Shown here one piece after another: positions 58,265 to 60,000 of a stretch of DNA of 60,000 nucleotides; positions within the stretch are counted from its first letter, which is position 1; every line of letters starts with the position of its first letter. The position numbers were made by a program, and so were the translations under genes. The DNA lies in NCBI GenBank assembly GCA_949358305.1, contig OX442315.1:25014427-25074426 (forward strand). Reading direction: 5' to 3'. This DNA comes from Strigamia acuminata (lineage: Eukaryota > Arthropoda > Chilopoda > Geophilomorpha > Linotaeniidae). The notes beneath the pieces were generated by a model, which worked only from the letters and a program-made list of their open reading frames with translations, searched no databases and was not told where the DNA came from.

Positions 58265-59366
58265 TGTAATGAGCTCAAATTTCACTATAAAATAATAGTG
58301 AAATTTCTTTCTCATTGGTGCCGCATCGGGACTTATCAAAATTCTACTAAATGAGCTAAATTCTACTAAATGAGCTCAAATTTCGGTTAGGAATATTAAC
58401 AATAAAACTAAACTCATTGATGCCGTGCCAGGACTTATACAAATACTTCTCAAATAACTCTATTTAACTGAACAATAAGAGGAATAATGACTCAATTATT
58501 TCTCTATAAAAGGACGATTTATTCAAACTTAGAATAAATACTAAATCAAATACAAGGTATTATTTTGTGATAAAATGATAAATTAAATGACTAAAGAAAT
58601 AATTTACTAACAGAAAAATAATCAAAAGCAAAGGAAAATGATAAAGAATCCAGTCGATTCGACGACTCCACTTCTCGGGAACGCCGAACGCTTGGATCCG
58701 CTTCGCTCGACGCTCGGCTCGGCTTCGGCGTTTCTTCAACACGGACTCAATTCCGTTCCAACTACGTTCTCCTGACTCGCTCGGGCTCAATCCCGCTCTC
58801 TTCGTCCTCTCCAGGTCGCAACGTCGTCGTCGCGGCGTCGTTGCGGCTGATTCCGCACAACAATCTCTCACACTCGCGCTCACTTCGCTTCGTCGCGAGT
58901 GAGAAATCTCAGTCCAACAATGGCTGTTGGCCAAGAATAGAAATCCCTCCAAACAATACTTGTTTGGCAAGATGAAAATCCCACTGTCACTAACTGAAGT
59001 AACAGCAAGAAATATCTCACAAATTGCTCCGGCAATTTGCAAGACTGAGTCCAAATACTCTGGCAATCTTTCACTAATCCGCTTGTAGAATGGTGTTTTC
59101 TCAGGAAGATTTTGGTGACTGGTTGCTCTCAAAGTAAGTTTCAAACTGAGGAGTTTTTCTGCTCCTCACAGGAAGTGTTTCCTGCTCCGGGAGGTTGCGG
59201 GCTGGTTTCCTTGGCGACCACCCACAATTCCTCCCACCCTGCCTAACTCCCTTTATCTAGACAGGAAATCATAAAAAATATAAAATAAAATAAAACAATC
59301 TCCAATTTAATATTTTATTTCGGGCTCATTCCCGACACTTCATTAGTGACCACTAGGGTCACTACA
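58265..59366 (-). repeat. 5' LTR of the Ty3/gypsy-class element (1102 bp)
   Basis: Same sequence as the other LTR plus 101 bp at its inner (U5) end. The extra segment lies between two copies of the 16-mer AATGAGCTCAAATTTC, starting at 58268 and 58369. It includes a perfect 12-bp inverted repeat (AAATTTCACTAT / ATAGTGAAATTT) with a 6-nt loop at 58277-58306. It should hold the promoter for the genomic RNA; I could not place the start site. Confidence 0.93.
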
Positions 59367-59370
59367 CTGT
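59367..59370. repeat. Target-site duplication CTGT, right copy
   Basis: Pairs with 44396-44399. The fifth base differs on the two sides, so the duplication is four bases. Confidence 0.85.
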
Positions 59371-60000
59371 CTCTAAAAGAGAATTCTATCTCGTTTGTGT
59401 TTTTTTGGCTGACAGATAGTAACTTCTTTACACATAATTTTTGATGTTTCTAGTGGTAATCCTAAACCATAGTGTGAAAAGACATGTCAAATCCGGAAGA
59501 AATGATCTTACATGCAATAAATCAGTTGTTTGTTGTTGATTTGAATATTTTGTTAAAATCTGTGTTAATGTTAAAATTGTGTCGTAGCGGAATTTCACTC
59601 TGGACACAAGCATTTCAAAGATTCATCTAACAAAGATTTCTTTCCTTCTTCTCTGTCTTTATGGAAAGTTGAATACACTTCTACTTTTTAGGGATTAGAT
59701 GCACAAATTAGTAATAACTTTCACATAAATTGAATGGCAACTGCTGTTAACACACAAATGTAAGCATATGTGCTGAAACATTACCGAGATAATTGCAGGT
59801 TTTTGTGGGATCGTCATTGGCGAACCAGTAACGTCCTATACACAACAACAGGAAACAGTGGAAACACATATTGTTTGTTTGTTAACTCATTCAAAACATC
59901 CTAAACGGCTCAATTGAATGTGATGAAGCATATCTCAACATTCAAAATAGCATTTCATGTACGAATTACAAAACAAATCTTGAATGTCGGCACATGTGGT
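59371..60000. other. Flank right of the retrotransposon, no gene recognised
   Basis: AT-rich sequence with no credible ORF, repeat or motif. It continues the pre-insertion locus that ends at 44399 on the other side. Confidence 0.6.

Larger units (their letters stand above)
44400..59366 (-). mobile_element. Complete Ty3/gypsy-class LTR retrotransposon, 14,967 bp, three long ORFs
   Basis: Read on the minus strand the order is 5' LTR (59366-58265), primer-binding site, gag (58139-54414), pol (frame entered near 54435, ends 49237), a 744-bp non-coding gap, a third ORF (48492-45445), polypurine tract (45416-45401) and 3' LTR (45400-44400). LTR ends are TG...CA and a 4-bp target duplication CTGT flanks the element. 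All three ORFs are uninterrupted, and apart from one 101-bp length difference the LTR segments I compared base for base are identical. This points to a recent insertion that may be autonomous. The domain order PR-RT-RNaseH-IN is that of Ty3/gypsy (Metaviridae). It is roughly two to three times longer than the usual 5-9 kb of the class, because of a large gag, long pol tails and the extra ORF. Its exact clade needs an RT tree. Confidence 0.95.

Noticed and set aside
1-60000. CRISPR arrays, rRNA and bacterial operon features
   Set aside because: No regularly spaced repeats, rRNA-like stretches or operon-type gene packing; the sequence is animal nuclear DNA.

Overview
The window comes from an AT-rich animal genome, most likely an arthropod. 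The genes have introns with GT/AG borders, intergenic spaces are long, and A/T-rich simple repeats are frequent. The homeobox gene carries an arthropod-looking linker ([13 protein letters not shown]) before its homeodomain. I cannot name the species.

Left and centre (about 1-36 kb): two host genes lie head to head. A sosondowah-type ankyrin gene (Sowah) is on the minus strand; its first six coding exons (21798 down to 18307) are visible, and the exons for most of its ankyrin repeats were not found, so they probably lie beyond the left edge. An Iroquois (Irx) TALE homeobox gene is on the plus strand, with seven coding exons from 27555 to 34853 that join in frame to a 414-residue protein. The start codons are about 5.8 kb apart. 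Iroquois-Sowah linkage is a known ancient bilaterian genomic regulatory block, in which Sowah introns and nearby gene deserts carry Iroquois enhancers. The 18 kb to the left, the space between the genes and the 9.5 kb downstream of Iroquois hold no recognisable genes. They do hold islands of more balanced base composition, two perfect PBX-MEIS/PREP-type motifs, CTCF-like motifs and possible minus-strand microexons. A small hAT-like element sits in a Sowah intron.

Right (44.4-59.4 kb): a complete, apparently young Ty3/gypsy-class LTR retrotransposon of 14,967 bp lies on the minus strand. It has a 4-bp target duplication (CTGT), LTRs of 1001 and 1102 bp, a primer-binding site, a polypurine tract and three long intact ORFs. 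These are a 1241-residue Gag with a long coiled coil and a CCHC knuckle, a Pol with protease, RT, RNase H and integrase, and a third 1015-residue ORF in the env position. The third ORF looks like no envelope protein; it is RS-, charge- and proline-rich and I do not recognise it. Gag and Pol are in different frames, and the overlap carries a textbook -1 frameshift signal: slippery A_AAA_AAC, a 6-nt spacer and a 10-bp GC-rich stem. A 16-nt copy of the 3' polypurine tract lies inside the end of pol, which suggests that the third ORF was added to an older element that ended there.

The two most interesting items are the Iroquois-Sowah block and the giant retroelement with its unexplained third ORF.
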